Shown: positions 32,062-39,933 of the stretch, piece by piece | How positions within the stretch are numbered: the first letter of the stretch is position 1 | Layout: the number at the start of each line of letters is the position of its first letter | NCBI RefSeq assembly: GCF_000156335.1 | Contig: NZ_DS999216.1 | Span: forward strand, 58,813 to 122,812 | DNA length: 64,000 nt | Reading direction: 5' to 3' | From: Roseobacter sp. GAI101 | GTDB lineage: Bacteria > Pseudomonadota > Alphaproteobacteria > Rhodobacterales > Rhodobacteraceae | The notes under the pieces: generated by a model | Database searches by the model: none | What the model saw: only the letters and a program-made list of their open reading frames with translations | What the model was told of the DNA's origin: nothing | Translations under genes and position numbers: made by a program

Positions 32062-32079
32062 CGCGGTCCGCGGACCGCG
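32062..32079. promoter_or_regulatory. Predicted parS-like palindrome 2
   Basis: Perfect 18-bp palindrome CGCGGTCCGCGGACCGCG, same core as the site at 31875. It lies about 515 bp downstream of the repC stop. Confidence 0.6.
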
Positions 32080-32593
32080 TCAGCTAGAGCAAGCAAGAAC
32101 TAATACTCATCAGATCCGGGGCCTAAGATCTTGATGCAGACTTCGGTACTAGCGGTTTTGATGCGGCCATAACTGTTGGACAGTGCGGGGAGTGACTAGG
32201 CTGGGGCGCTTATGGGTCCGTGGATCATATCGGGCATCCTGTACGTTACAGTGTAGTTACGCTCACCATGACCAAAGAGAAAAAGACCGCTGAGCGTGAA
32301 GGGCAGTAATGGAGAAACGGTAGGCTAGGGGGCTGCCATCAGTCCGGCTTTGATATGTCGCCCGATATGCTGAACCTAAACGCAGGGCATCTAAGTAGAT
32401 GTCAGCCCATGCCTTAGCACAACAAATGGCACAATAGCTGCCGCTCGAAATGCGTGAGGCTTGGCGTGGACAGAAAATTGCTTATGGCTAATCGTTCTTG
32501 ACGCCGTTCATAACTCCCACTGTTTTCCGAAGTTCATCTTAGATTTCAAAATATTGTTTCTTCCGAACCCCTTTTGAAATGGTTCGAGACACA

Positions 32594-33838
32594 TTAGGCG
32601 ACGTGCCTAGCATACTGTCCTGTTCGGCATACGCGTCCCGCTGCAATGGCATCACCTTGGTGATAACTTTCGAGCATCTTAGCCAGATAGGCTTGAGGAG
32701 CTTTGATTGTAGCGATCTTCTGAGCAATATAATCCAGTACGAGCAACGCATTTCGCCATCCAATTTCTGTCACAGCATTCAAGACGGATTTTTGTCCAAG
32801 TCCCAAAAAAGAAGAAAATTCAACCAGCTTGTCCCATAGGTCCTGCGCAGTCCGAGGACCGTCTGGGTAAAAGCTGCTGATCTGGATACACATTGACCAA
32901 GCTCCCCGTAGATCCGAAAGTTTGAGGTCTGCAGTTCTGCTGCCAATTGCCGGTCTTTTTATATATTCTTTTCGTTTAGACTCTATGTGCCGGTCAATAT
33001 GTCCGGCATCGGCGGCAGATTTGTCCGCCACAGGGCAGGGTACTTTCCCGATGCATCCATCGACGGGCTCCGATGGAATATGCAAGCGGTCTGAATTCTG
33101 GGATGGGGCAGGGCAGGGGAGGGTAGGTTGCTCCGCTGTTGCGGATAGAGCTTCTTGTTTTGGCTTGGGGATGATCTGTACTTCAATAGCGTCGACCCGT
33201 TTTTCGGCTTCACAGATATCCGAAACACTGATTGTCTTGCGCCGGAACAGATTGCGCAGGAGCAAAGCGAGATCGCTTAGGACGTCAGGCACATATCCTA
33301 TATGGTCCGTGGACCATCGCTTTAGTTCCGACAAACGTGCGGTGACCCGTGAGATCAGCGCACGCTTGCGCTGCCTGTCTTCTTCAAGCCTTGCCCTGAT
33401 CTCTCTGAGTTCGTCGATGCGCAGAAAGAGGGGTTCAAGATCGATGCCATAAGCATCAACGATCCGGCCAGACGCGTCTCGCACGGCAAAGCGGCGGCCG
33501 TTAGCAGATAGTTTACGGGCCACAAGACCAGTCTCGTCCAGACGGGTTTCTGATCGACGAAACCCGCGCTCCTCCATGCAGTTGGCACGCGGGAGGATGG
33601 CCGATACTTGCATGAAAGACATCAGCAGCTGGCCTGACTTTATTGGCCCTTTGGGGAGCACGCTAAGGTGGGCCCCCAGTACAGCGATGTCGCGATCGGA
33701 TAGGCCAAGCACGGCAGCGGTATCTTTCACCAGCTGGAGCACCTCCCAGCGGTCGATGTGGAATTGGCCTTTTGCAGGGCGTTGACACAAAGGATCCTTG
33801 TGCCCCGCCAGCATAACCGAGGGGTTGATATATGTCAT
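32594..33838 (-). CDS. repC: Plasmid replication initiator RepC
   Basis: 414-residue protein of the RepC family of repABC replicons. These proteins initiate replication at an origin usually located inside repC itself. The N-terminal half has the typical RepC winged-helix sequence, with the DRDIAVLGAHLSVLP region and RLDETGLVARKLSANGRRF at about residues 110-130, followed by the conserved AYGIDLEPLF. The C-terminal part (about 290-400, LRGAWSMCIQISSFYPDGP onward) matches the second conserved RepC domain. Length is normal for the family. It is the last gene of repA-repB-repC and is separated from repB by a 237-bp spacer that encodes a counter-transcribed RNA, the usual brake on RepC synthesis. 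A weak palindrome copy (33302-33317) lies inside the gene. Ribosome binding site ahead of the ATG is weak. Confidence 0.93.
   Translation of the reverse strand: MTYINPSVMLAGHKDPLCQRPAKGQFHIDRWEVLQLVKDTAAVLGLSDRDIAVLGAHLSVLPKGPIKSGQLLMSFMQVSAILPRANCMEERGFRRSETRLDETGLVARKLSANGRRFAVRDASGRIVDAYGIDLEPLFLRIDELREIRARLEEDRQRKRALISRVTARLSELKRWSTDHIGYVPDVLSDLALLLRNLFRRKTISVSDICEAEKRVDAIEVQIIPKPKQEALSATAEQPTLPCPAPSQNSDRLHIPSEPVDGCIGKVPCPVADKSAADAGHIDRHIESKRKEYIKRPAIGSRTADLKLSDLRGAWSMCIQISSFYPDGPRTAQDLWDKLVEFSSFLGLGQKSVLNAVTEIGWRNALLVLDYIAQKIATIKAPQAYLAKMLESYHQGDAIAAGRVCRTGQYARHVA
33302..33317. promoter_or_regulatory. Predicted parS-like palindrome 3 (inside repC)
   Basis: ATGGTCCGTGGACCAT, palindromic except for the central two bases, shares the GGTCCGNGGACC core. 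A further diverged copy, AGTCCGAGGACC, lies at 32849-32860. Confidence 0.45.
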
Positions 33839-33883
33839 ACTAAATTTCAGACGGCAAAACTTCCCCGTTCACCGAAAACGATG

Positions 33884-33912
33884 TTGAAAATGATTCGGAA
33901 GGCGAGTATCAA
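33884..33912 (+). promoter_or_regulatory. Promoter of the repABC antisense RNA
   Basis: TTGAAA (33884-33889) and TATCAA (33907-33912) separated by exactly 17 bp, on the strand opposite to repABC. Transcription would start near 33919. Confidence 0.6.
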
Positions 33913-33918
33913 GTAAAT

Positions 33919-33970
33919 GCAACGATACTTGAGAACCCTTCAGAGCTCCGGCTTTGGGGGGTTTTCTTTT
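33919..33970 (+). ncRNA. Counter-transcribed RNA (ctRNA/IncA type) of the repABC operon
   Basis: Roughly 50-nt transcript predicted from a sigma70-like promoter and a strong intrinsic terminator, on the strand opposite to repABC inside the repB-repC spacer. Size, strand and position all match the small antisense RNAs that limit repC expression and cause incompatibility in repABC plasmids. The end points are estimates. Confidence 0.7.
33934..33970 (+). terminator. Intrinsic terminator of the ctRNA
   Basis: Thirteen-pair stem (33934-33946 with 33951-33963, including three G-U pairs) closed by a TCCG loop and followed by TTTTCTTTT. Confidence 0.8.
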
Positions 33971-34043
33971 GCGCTCCTGTCTGCTCCTTTTTTGCTCGTT
34001 GTTGTTGGACCCTATATTGGGCCTTGGGTTGAGCTCAGCTTCA

Positions 34044-34057
34044 CGGACCGCGGACCG
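34044..34057. promoter_or_regulatory. Predicted parS-like palindrome 4 (repB-repC spacer)
   Basis: CGGACCGCGGACCG differs at one base from the palindrome CGGTCCGCGGACCG seen at 31876 and 32064. It sits between the ctRNA terminator and the repB stop codon. Confidence 0.5.
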
Positions 34058-34075
34058 CTGCTTAAGTCATTGTTT

Positions 34076-35071
34076 TTATTCTTTATTAACTTTTTCAATT
34101 TCGGCGAACTCTGCGTAGATAACGCACATACGTTCCTCAAGAAATCCCAGAAATGCTTCGCTGTCCTTCGACTGTGCCTTGATCTCAAGTTTTGAGCCGC
34201 GCCTCAGGAAAGTTACTTGGCCTGATCCGATCTCTGTCGGACGTGGCTTAGTCGGTTGGGACGGCTTGTCTCTCAATCTTTCGATCAGATCCTTTACCCG
34301 GTCTTCGCTGGGCAGCGATGTATCGACCATCGCCGAGATCGCGGCTGGATTCTTGTCTGACTTCGCATCAATCGCAACACGCAGGCTTTCCCAGATGCGC
34401 CGACCGATCCCGTGGGCAGGTCCGATCGCTTTGATGACCTCGTAGGGGATCGCCTGATAGATCCGGGCCATGCGTCCTACCAGTGATTTTTCGATCCCCA
34501 AGGCTTCCATTATGACGCTGTAGGAGACTTTGGATTCAACCATCTGATGAATAAAATGGGCCCGTTCAATAAAGCTTGTCTCGAGGCGCGAGTTATTCTC
34601 GATTCCCTGCGTGACAAGAGCCTCTTCGTCGCTCATCTGAACGACAAAAGCCCTGACAGGTTTACCTAGGCTGCGGCATGCGGCAATCCGGCGGCGGCCG
34701 TAAACGACTTCGTAGCGACCTTCGTCTTCTTTGGGACGAACCAAAACTGGAACCTGCTGTCCACGGGTCTGGATGCTGTTGGCAAGATCATGGATGCCGT
34801 CCTCGATATTGAGGCGGTCTGCAAAACGACTCTCGTCGATGAGGGCCGTGTCGATGTCCTGCGCAGTCCGGCTTAGCTCCTCCTGCATGCCCATCTGGAA
34901 ATATCGCACGGTTGGCGCTGTTTTGCGGGCTGCCCCTTGACTGTCATTTGATGTGAGCTGGTCATTGGGTGATGTGGAAGGTTTTGGTTCAGCGTTTTGC
35001 TTTTCCTGATCGGCGCTTTTGGCGGCGATGCTCGCCATGGTGCCCCCAAAGAGGTTCTTGCGCGGCGGCAT
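34076..35071 (-). CDS. repB: Plasmid partition protein RepB (ParB family)
   Basis: 331-residue ParB/Spo0J-type centromere-binding protein of the repABC system. The ParB nuclease-like N-domain is seen at about residues 85-185, with the GQQVPVLVRP segment and the GRRRIAACRSLGKPVRAFV motif (ParB box II region). A helix-turn-helix follows (ALGIEKSLVGRMARI, about 200-215). It binds palindromic sites and, with RepA, segregates the replicon and represses the operon. The start codon overlaps the repA stop by one base (TGATG at 35069-35073), which points to translational coupling. The C-terminal ~50 residues are the variable dimerisation part. Confidence 0.93.
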   Translation of the reverse strand: MPPRKNLFGGTMASIAAKSADQEKQNAEPKPSTSPNDQLTSNDSQGAARKTAPTVRYFQMGMQEELSRTAQDIDTALIDESRFADRLNIEDGIHDLANSIQTRGQQVPVLVRPKEDEGRYEVVYGRRRIAACRSLGKPVRAFVVQMSDEEALVTQGIENNSRLETSFIERAHFIHQMVESKVSYSVIMEALGIEKSLVGRMARIYQAIPYEVIKAIGPAHGIGRRIWESLRVAIDAKSDKNPAAISAMVDTSLPSEDRVKDLIERLRDKPSQPTKPRPTEIGSGQVTFLRRGSKLEIKAQSKDSEAFLGFLEERMCVIYAEFAEIEKVNKE

Positions 35072-36339
35072 CAGCTGGCCCTCCGCGCGTTATCATCCGA
35101 ATGGGAGTTTTCCGCAGCGGCCTCGCGCGCTGACCTGTGCCGAGCTGCAAAGCAGAGCTCCTCCAGTTCGTCTACGATAAGCTCCACACTGTCCATCAAC
35201 CGGTCATAAGATTTGCGGGTGAAGGAGGACGGCTCGAGCTCCATGACGGTGTTATTGGAATTTGACGCGTCACTGATGACAGTGGATTTCAAGAATTCCT
35301 GCTTCAGCACCGCACCCGAGAAGATCGTTCGCAAAAACCCGGCCATCTGCACCTGTGGGCTATCTGTGGGTTCGAACCGTGTGATCAGGAACCGGATGAA
35401 ATCGTAATCCTTCTTGCGCGAACTGCCCTCGACCGCTTTCATGAGATCTCCTGCCATGCCCAGAAACTTGCCCAAGGACATGCTGTCGAGCATAGAGGCG
35501 TTGAGCGGGATGATCAGTCCGGTTGACGCAAAAAGCGCAGAGATCACCGAGAAGGAAAGCTGAGGAGGGGTGTCAAAGACCACGACGTCATAGTCGGCCT
35601 CAACCGATGCGATCGCCGCTGACATACGGCGGTGGAACGGCTCTCCGCCCATGCCTGTCTTGAAGGAGATGGCCGTCTCGTATTCGAATTCGGTCAGCAT
35701 CATTTCCGATGCCGCGATATCCACGTTGTGAAAATATGTCTTCTGGATCACATCGCGCATGGATTTCGGACCCGAACCGGTCTCGGGGTCGTTGTAACGT
35801 AAGGCCTCGTAGATAGACGGAGATCCATCGATATCTGGCCTGACCTGAAAGATATCGCTCATCGACGCTTGCGGGTCCAAGTCTATGCAAAGAACACGAT
35901 GGCCCCGCAGGCCAAGAAGCTGTGCAACCAAGATGGCTGAAGATGTCTTGCTGACACCCCCCTTGAGGTTGAATGTGCACAGCACGTTTAGCTTCTGATC
36001 GCCCTGTCTGCGGGGGTAAGCCTCAGGCGCTATTTTTCCATCATTGAATAGAAACTGGCGAATATTGTCGATATCTTCGGCTTTGAACATGCGCCGGTTG
36101 CCGCCAACCAGCTCGCCGATGGGCATGCGCCCGTCGGCGTTCTTGATGTAATGACGGAATGTGTTCTCGTTCAACTTCAGGAACCGCGCGACTTCGCGTA
36201 CCGAGAAACGTCGTAGCATCTTTCGCTCTTCAGGTGCCAAAAGGTACGACAAATGTGTGTCCAGAGCCTCGGAAATTTTATCGGAATAGCCTGCCAAAGC
36301 TTCCGACCCGTGGACCTGCTCCTGGGATATGTTCCCCAT
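35071..36339 (-). CDS. repA: Plasmid partition ATPase RepA (ParA family)
   Basis: ParA-type Walker ATPase, first gene of repABC, 422 residues from the chosen start. The N-terminal DNA-binding part shows the family block HLSYLLAPEERKMLRRFS followed by a helix-turn-helix (REVARFLKLNENTFRHYI). The deviant Walker A motif KGGVSKTS lies at residues 126-133, and a later LCIDLDPQAS and VVFDTPPQ correspond to the A' and B motifs. An ATG at 36450 is in frame, but 36339 is preferred because GAGGGCAG lies just upstream of it and because RepA proteins usually begin shortly before the ISEALDTHLSYL block. Together with RepB it partitions the replicon and autoregulates the operon. Confidence 0.93.
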   Translation of the reverse strand: MGNISQEQVHGSEALAGYSDKISEALDTHLSYLLAPEERKMLRRFSVREVARFLKLNENTFRHYIKNADGRMPIGELVGGNRRMFKAEDIDNIRQFLFNDGKIAPEAYPRRQGDQKLNVLCTFNLKGGVSKTSSAILVAQLLGLRGHRVLCIDLDPQASMSDIFQVRPDIDGSPSIYEALRYNDPETGSGPKSMRDVIQKTYFHNVDIAASEMMLTEFEYETAISFKTGMGGEPFHRRMSAAIASVEADYDVVVFDTPPQLSFSVISALFASTGLIIPLNASMLDSMSLGKFLGMAGDLMKAVEGSSRKKDYDFIRFLITRFEPTDSPQVQMAGFLRTIFSGAVLKQEFLKSTVISDASNSNNTVMELEPSSFTRKSYDRLMDSVELIVDELEELCFAARHRSAREAAAENSHSDDNARRAS

Positions 36340-36750
36340 TTCTGCCCTCATTCGTTTTAATTGTTTTTTTTGAGTTACACTGACAAATGACAATAAATCC
36401 AGCTTTTTCTGGTGTGGGGGGCAGGGGGTCTTGCAGGCAGGCTTTGTCATTGTGCGGCGAAGCGCCTATTTTCAAGGGCTTCGAGACTGTGGACAAGTGT
36501 CACATTTTTCTTGAGTCAGTATATTAAAATACCCCCAATCGATTATAAACACAGATACAAAATCCCCTCAATCATCCTTGTTTTCCTGTTTCCGGCCAGT
36601 TCGATCTCCGATTTTGGAAGATTCGAAGGTCTTGGCTGTTGATTGTCACTGAGAACTGACCCTGCACCAGCAGAAATTGTCATCGAGAATTGACCCATGT
36701 GCAACCTTGCCCCGACTTGAATCAGCTGGGGGCGCATGGAGTGATAGACA
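36340..36750. other. repA upstream region with IS21-family end remnant
   Basis: No gene. The part next to repA (36340-36640) is AT-rich and presumably holds the repABC promoter, though no single promoter stands out. From about 36642 it turns into the left end of an IS21-like element: two copies of a TGTCA(C/T)(T/C)GAGAA(C/T)TGACCC repeat at about 36644 and 36678, then a leader that resembles 58655-58728 in this window. This remnant stops at the IS66 boundary just before where istA would start. Confidence 0.65.
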
Positions 36751-36811
36751 GTAAACATCCGCCGAGGGCCGTCTGGCTGTTTAGCGGGCTGAAAGTTTAT
36801 GGGGTGTCCTT

Positions 36812-37199
36812 ATGGACGCACACGAAGACACCCGCCTTATTCAAGTTTTGTCGGTCTCTGATACCGGCCGTCGTCGCCGTTGGACGGATGACGAGAAAGC
36901 CCGCATCGTTGAGGAAAGTCATTGCGATGGCGTGACATTGGCTGAGATCGCACGGCGCCATGATATTTCGCGATCACAGCTTTACGATTGGCGATATAGG
37001 CACAAGAATGGGCTGCTTGCGGCTGGCCCGCAATTTTTGCGCGTCCTTCAGATCGAAGACGGTTCTGGCCGTGATGATGCTCCAGCGCCGCCAGCGCCTG
37101 TATGACGATAGACCTTGGCCCTCGGTGTCGCGTGGCGATCCCCTCCGGCTTTGACATGGAGGCTGCTGTGCGTCTGCTTAATGGCCTGATGGTGCGGTC
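36812..37199 (+). pseudogene. tnpA: IS66 TnpA (frameshifted)
   Basis: Small helix-turn-helix protein of IS66 elements. The first 97 residues contain RRWTDDEKARIVEESHCDGVTLAEIARRHDISRSQLYDWR, presented here in short: RRRRWTDDEKARIVEES then TLAEIARRHDISRSQLYDW. The frame stops at 37105, yet the expected C-terminus (TIDLGPRCRVAIPSGFDMEA) continues in another frame from about 37103 to 37199, ending in TGA next to the tnpB start. One base appears missing near 37103. Confidence 0.75.
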
Positions 37200-37488
37200 A
37201 TGATCGCGTTTCCGGCGGGCACGAAGGTGTGGATTGCAGGTGGGGTGACGGATATGCGGCGCGGGATGAACACCTTGGCGTTGTCGGTCCAGCAGGGCCT
37301 TGGGCGCGATCCACATGCCGGTGAGACATTCTGCTTTCGTGGGCGTAAAGGCGACTTGGTGAAATTGCTCTGGCATGATGGGGTTGGCATGTCGCTGTAT
37401 CTGAGACGGCTTGAGGCGGGCAAGTTCATCTGGCCTGTGAGCCAGGACGGGACGGCTGTGGCGATATCATCCGCCCAGCTCGGTTATC
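37200..37488 (+). pseudogene. tnpB: IS66 TnpB (3'-truncated)
   Basis: IS66 accessory protein with the family signature VTDMRRGMNTLALSVQ near the N-terminus and the CFRGRKGDLVKLLWHDGVGM block. The genuine sequence ends near VAISSAQLGY. The last ~24 residues before the literal stop at 37565 are read from the inserted IS6-family element. ATG at 37200 overlaps the tnpA stop, as is usual in IS66. Confidence 0.8.
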
Positions 37489-38298
37489 GGTATTGCCAAG
37501 TTGTCGACAGCAGATTGTGCTTCCCTGTGAAAGGCGTGGATCACGCAGTCATCTCAGCGGTGTAATCGGCCCAGAGGCTGAACGCATCGTTGCGGGCGTG
37601 GCGGTATGAGGTTGCTGTGAGTTGATAGCGCCGGGGACGGAAAATGAGGTTGATCTGGTCGTGCGCGGATAGAAACCTCTGTGCCTGCCGGTGAGACTTG
37701 AACCGTCCCATTATTTTCTCTCGTTTGCGGGTTGGCCGATGCGAAACTTCTATCGCGTTGTTTAGGCCTTTGTGGGCCCGGTGGTCAGCGTTCGGAGCCT
37801 GTGTTTTGACCGGCTTGATATAGCTGCGCAATTTGTCGGTTATGACCACCCTCGGCTCGCCAAACTGTGAAACCAATCTTTGGAAAAAGCGCTTTGCTGC
37901 TTTGGCATTCCGACGTGTCTGCACGAGAATATCGAGAACGTCTCCATCTGCGTCGATCGCGCGCCACAGCCAATGCTTCTTGCCCCGGATCGTGATCACG
38001 ACCTCATCCATGTGCCACTTGTCGTTCGGCCGCGGACGTTCGCGGCGGATGCAATCTGCAAAATGCGACCCAAAGCGATTAACCCACAGTCGGATCGCCT
38101 CCCGGCTGACAATCACACCCCGAGCAGCCAATAGGTCTTCAACATCAGCCGTGCTCAGGGCTAACCGGTGATACGCCCAGACAGCGAGCGCGATGATTTC
38201 ACGTGGGTAGCGGAAGCCCTTCAGGGGCGGCAAATCGATTGGAAGGTTCATGAGGCAGACATACCTCTACCAAACCCTGTCAACAACTTGGCAATACC
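37489..38298 (-). mobile_element. IS6-family element, complete copy
   Basis: 810 bp bounded by inverted repeats GGTATTGCCAAGTTGTCGAC (left, from 37489) and, reversed at the right end, GGTATTGCCAAGTTGTTGAC (ending 38298). It encodes one transposase. No 8-bp direct repeat flanks it (CGGTTATC left, CTCTGGGC right), so it did not get here by simple insertion or was rearranged later. A second copy starts at 63443 in the opposite orientation. Confidence 0.88.
37541..38251 (-). CDS. IS6-family transposase
   Basis: 236-residue DDE transposase typical of IS6/IS26-like elements in length and sequence. Catalytic region: first Asp in KWHMDEVVI, second in VVITDKLRSY, and Glu in HKGLNNAIEVSH. The conserved FRYPREIIALAVWAYHR start and the C-terminal RFKSHRQAQRFLSAHDQI block are present. 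It appears intact. These enzymes move DNA by cointegrate formation and often leave two copies flanking unrelated cargo. The second copy in the window (63490 onward) encodes the same protein over the visible 170 residues. Confidence 0.93.
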   Translation of the reverse strand: MNLPIDLPPLKGFRYPREIIALAVWAYHRLALSTADVEDLLAARGVIVSREAIRLWVNRFGSHFADCIRRERPRPNDKWHMDEVVITIRGKKHWLWRAIDADGDVLDILVQTRRNAKAAKRFFQRLVSQFGEPRVVITDKLRSYIKPVKTQAPNADHRAHKGLNNAIEVSHRPTRKREKIMGRFKSHRQAQRFLSAHDQINLIFRPRRYQLTATSYRHARNDAFSLWADYTAEMTA

Positions 38299-38502
38299 CT
38301 CTGGGCCTATTTAACGGAACTCCGCACCCCTGGGCGGCCGCGCGTGTTTTTAAAACCCGTTCGTGCCCTAGAAGTCAAAGCCCTCACCCAGTATCGACGC
38401 CCCACCATTAAAATAATGTGAACTCACTAGGCCTCCAAGGAGGCAAGGCTGCACATTCTTTCAACGGCGGGGCTGGGGGTAACTCTGCGCTTGAAGCGCC
38501 AC

Positions 38503-38534
38503 TACCACAGTTTGTTCTGGAACAAACTGTGGTA
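38503..38534. promoter_or_regulatory. Perfect 14-bp inverted repeat upstream of an unknown gene
   Basis: Arms TACCACAGTTTGTT (38503-38516) and AACAAACTGTGGTA (38521-38534) with a CTGG loop. It lies about 100 bp before the ATG of the next gene. It could be an operator or a strong RNA stem; there is no T-run directly after it on the plus strand. Confidence 0.6.
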
Positions 38535-38630
38535 TTACCAGATAAAACTAGAAATCTTCTTGATTTTGTATTTTTCTTCGGACAAAAAGAGAGAATAAAT
38601 CAAATTTATAATATTCTAGGAGAAAACAAA

Positions 38631-39299
38631 ATGACTAACATTTTTGGAACGCCTACAAAGGGACCAATGAAAACTCGGCTGTTCAAGATCGCTGAGAAGG
38701 TTCTGGAGGAGGACGGTTGGCAGATTGAACGGATGGTAGGGACCGGAAAATCGAGCCTTCGCCGGATTACAAAAGGTGGTGAAAGCAAGGTGATTTCAAT
38801 CCGTACATCTCAAGACACATGGATAGCTTTTCCTCGCGCAGAAGGTGATGACAGTTGGGGGACGCTGGATGACGTTGATGCAGTCGTTCCAGTGTCAGTT
38901 GACCACAAGGACGACCCAAAATTCGCTAAGGTTCATCTGATCGACGGTGACGAGATGCGTTCGCGTTTCAACCGGGCTTATGAGGCGCGGAAGGAGGCGG
39001 GCTACAGCATTCCAACAGGCCGCGGCGTTTGGGTTTCTCTTTATCAGCAAGAAACAAGAGAACCCGTAACTCTTGTTGGGGCAGGTGCGGGGCTAAAATT
39101 TCCACCAATAGCGACCGTCTCGCTCTTGCCTGAAGCGGGGTCCGCAGCCGACGATACAGCTTCCAGTAGTGCCGATAATGCCAGTCCTTTTTTTAAAGGA
39201 TCCGATGAAGCACCGCTTTCGATTGCAGAAGCGAAACGCCGTCTAGCTGAAACGTTTGGTGTTGATCCCGCCTGCATCAAAATAACTGTAGAGGCTTGA
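38631..39299 (+). CDS. Conserved-looking hypothetical protein
   Basis: 222 residues from the ATG at 38631, chosen because CTAGGAG lies 10-13 bases upstream; an in-frame ATG at 38418 would add an unlikely leader that runs through the inverted repeat. The first 130 residues (KTRLFKIAEKVLEEDGWQIERM, then RRITKGGESKVISIRTSQDTWIAFPR) form an alternating beta/alpha pattern. A low-complexity Ser/Ala/Asp linker follows near 175-190, then a short C-terminal helix-rich piece (SIAEAKRRLAETFGVDPACIKITVEA, about 197-222). The opening segment vaguely recalls nuclease-like folds, but I do not recognise the family. The AT-rich upstream sequence with TATAAT at 38607 differs from its surroundings, and it sits between IS elements, so it is probably transferred cargo. 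Confidence 0.65.
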   Translation: MTNIFGTPTKGPMKTRLFKIAEKVLEEDGWQIERMVGTGKSSLRRITKGGESKVISIRTSQDTWIAFPRAEGDDSWGTLDDVDAVVPVSVDHKDDPKFAKVHLIDGDEMRSRFNRAYEARKEAGYSIPTGRGVWVSLYQQETREPVTLVGAGAGLKFPPIATVSLLPEAGSAADDTASSSADNASPFFKGSDEAPLSIAEAKRRLAETFGVDPACIKITVEA

Positions 39300-39816
39300 T
39301 CAAGCAGAGGCGGCGAGCCTGGAAGCTCGGGACGACCGTAGGGGGGGGGACGCCGCCACCTACATCAGACAATATCCTGGGCATGGGAGGCCATAAGCCT
39401 ACAAGGGGTCTGTTACGGCTCAGTGCAGAAAATCACGCTAAGGATTAGATAAACCTGTAAAAACAAGGCATTGTAAAGGCGCGGAAAACAATAAGATTTG
39501 AGGGGCTGGCGCGGTCAGAAAAATCATTCAATTTCAATGCGCTATTTTTTCTAACGTACTATCCTGCACTCTCCGGTATCAGACCCCTTATAGCATGGCT
39601 ACCGTTGCTAGACATCTCAAAATCTGCTATTTTAATAATTGGATGAATCTATCATCCAAAGATCCGAAATTGCATCGCACCTGGGCATTCCGGTCGGTGT
39701 GTGCCTGACGGTATAATCAGGGACAGGCGGTGCTTAATGGACCTGTCGCAACAGCTTGAAATTCGTACAGCCTGAACGTTAACGCGCAACGCGCATCATC
39801 AGGTTTTTACAAAGAG
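39300..39816. other. Intergenic stretch before the IS21 element
   Basis: No gene seen. It starts with a GC-rich stretch that may terminate the preceding gene (GGCGGCGAGCC... with a run of nine G). A 10-bp sequence AAGGGGTCTG at 39403-39412 returns inverted at 39580-39589. The stretch ends at the IS21 left terminus. Confidence 0.5.
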
Positions 39817-39933
39817 TGTGATCGGCGGAGCAATACTCGACCACGGTAGCGGCGGCGTAGTGCGGTCGCGGGCGGCTTAAAAGTCGGCCACTTTGGCCCT
39901 TTCATTTGATGGGAGGGTTTGGGGATATTCACT

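Larger units (their letters stand above)
31160..32593. other. Gene-free region between the giant gene and repC
   Basis: No convincing coding sequence on either strand. It holds two perfect GGTCCGCGGACC-core palindromes (31875-31890, 32062-32079) and a diverged copy (32215-32226). Near the giant gene a small hairpin GCGGA-AA-TCCGC occurs at 31274-31285, and a TATTAT -10-like box is readable on the minus strand at about 31250-31265. It probably combines the promoter region of the giant gene with the centromere of the replicon. Confidence 0.6.
36751..37488 (+). mobile_element. IS66-family element, truncated
   Basis: Left terminus GTAAACATCCGCCGAGGGCC starts at 36751 inside an IS21-like end. It carries tnpA and tnpB, but tnpC and the right end are absent because an IS6-family element begins at 37489 inside tnpB. 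Confidence 0.75.

Noticed and set aside
36339..36450. Longer RepA start at 36450
   Set aside because: The extra 37 residues have no resemblance to RepA N-termini, and a Shine-Dalgarno sequence sits correctly only before the ATG at 36339.
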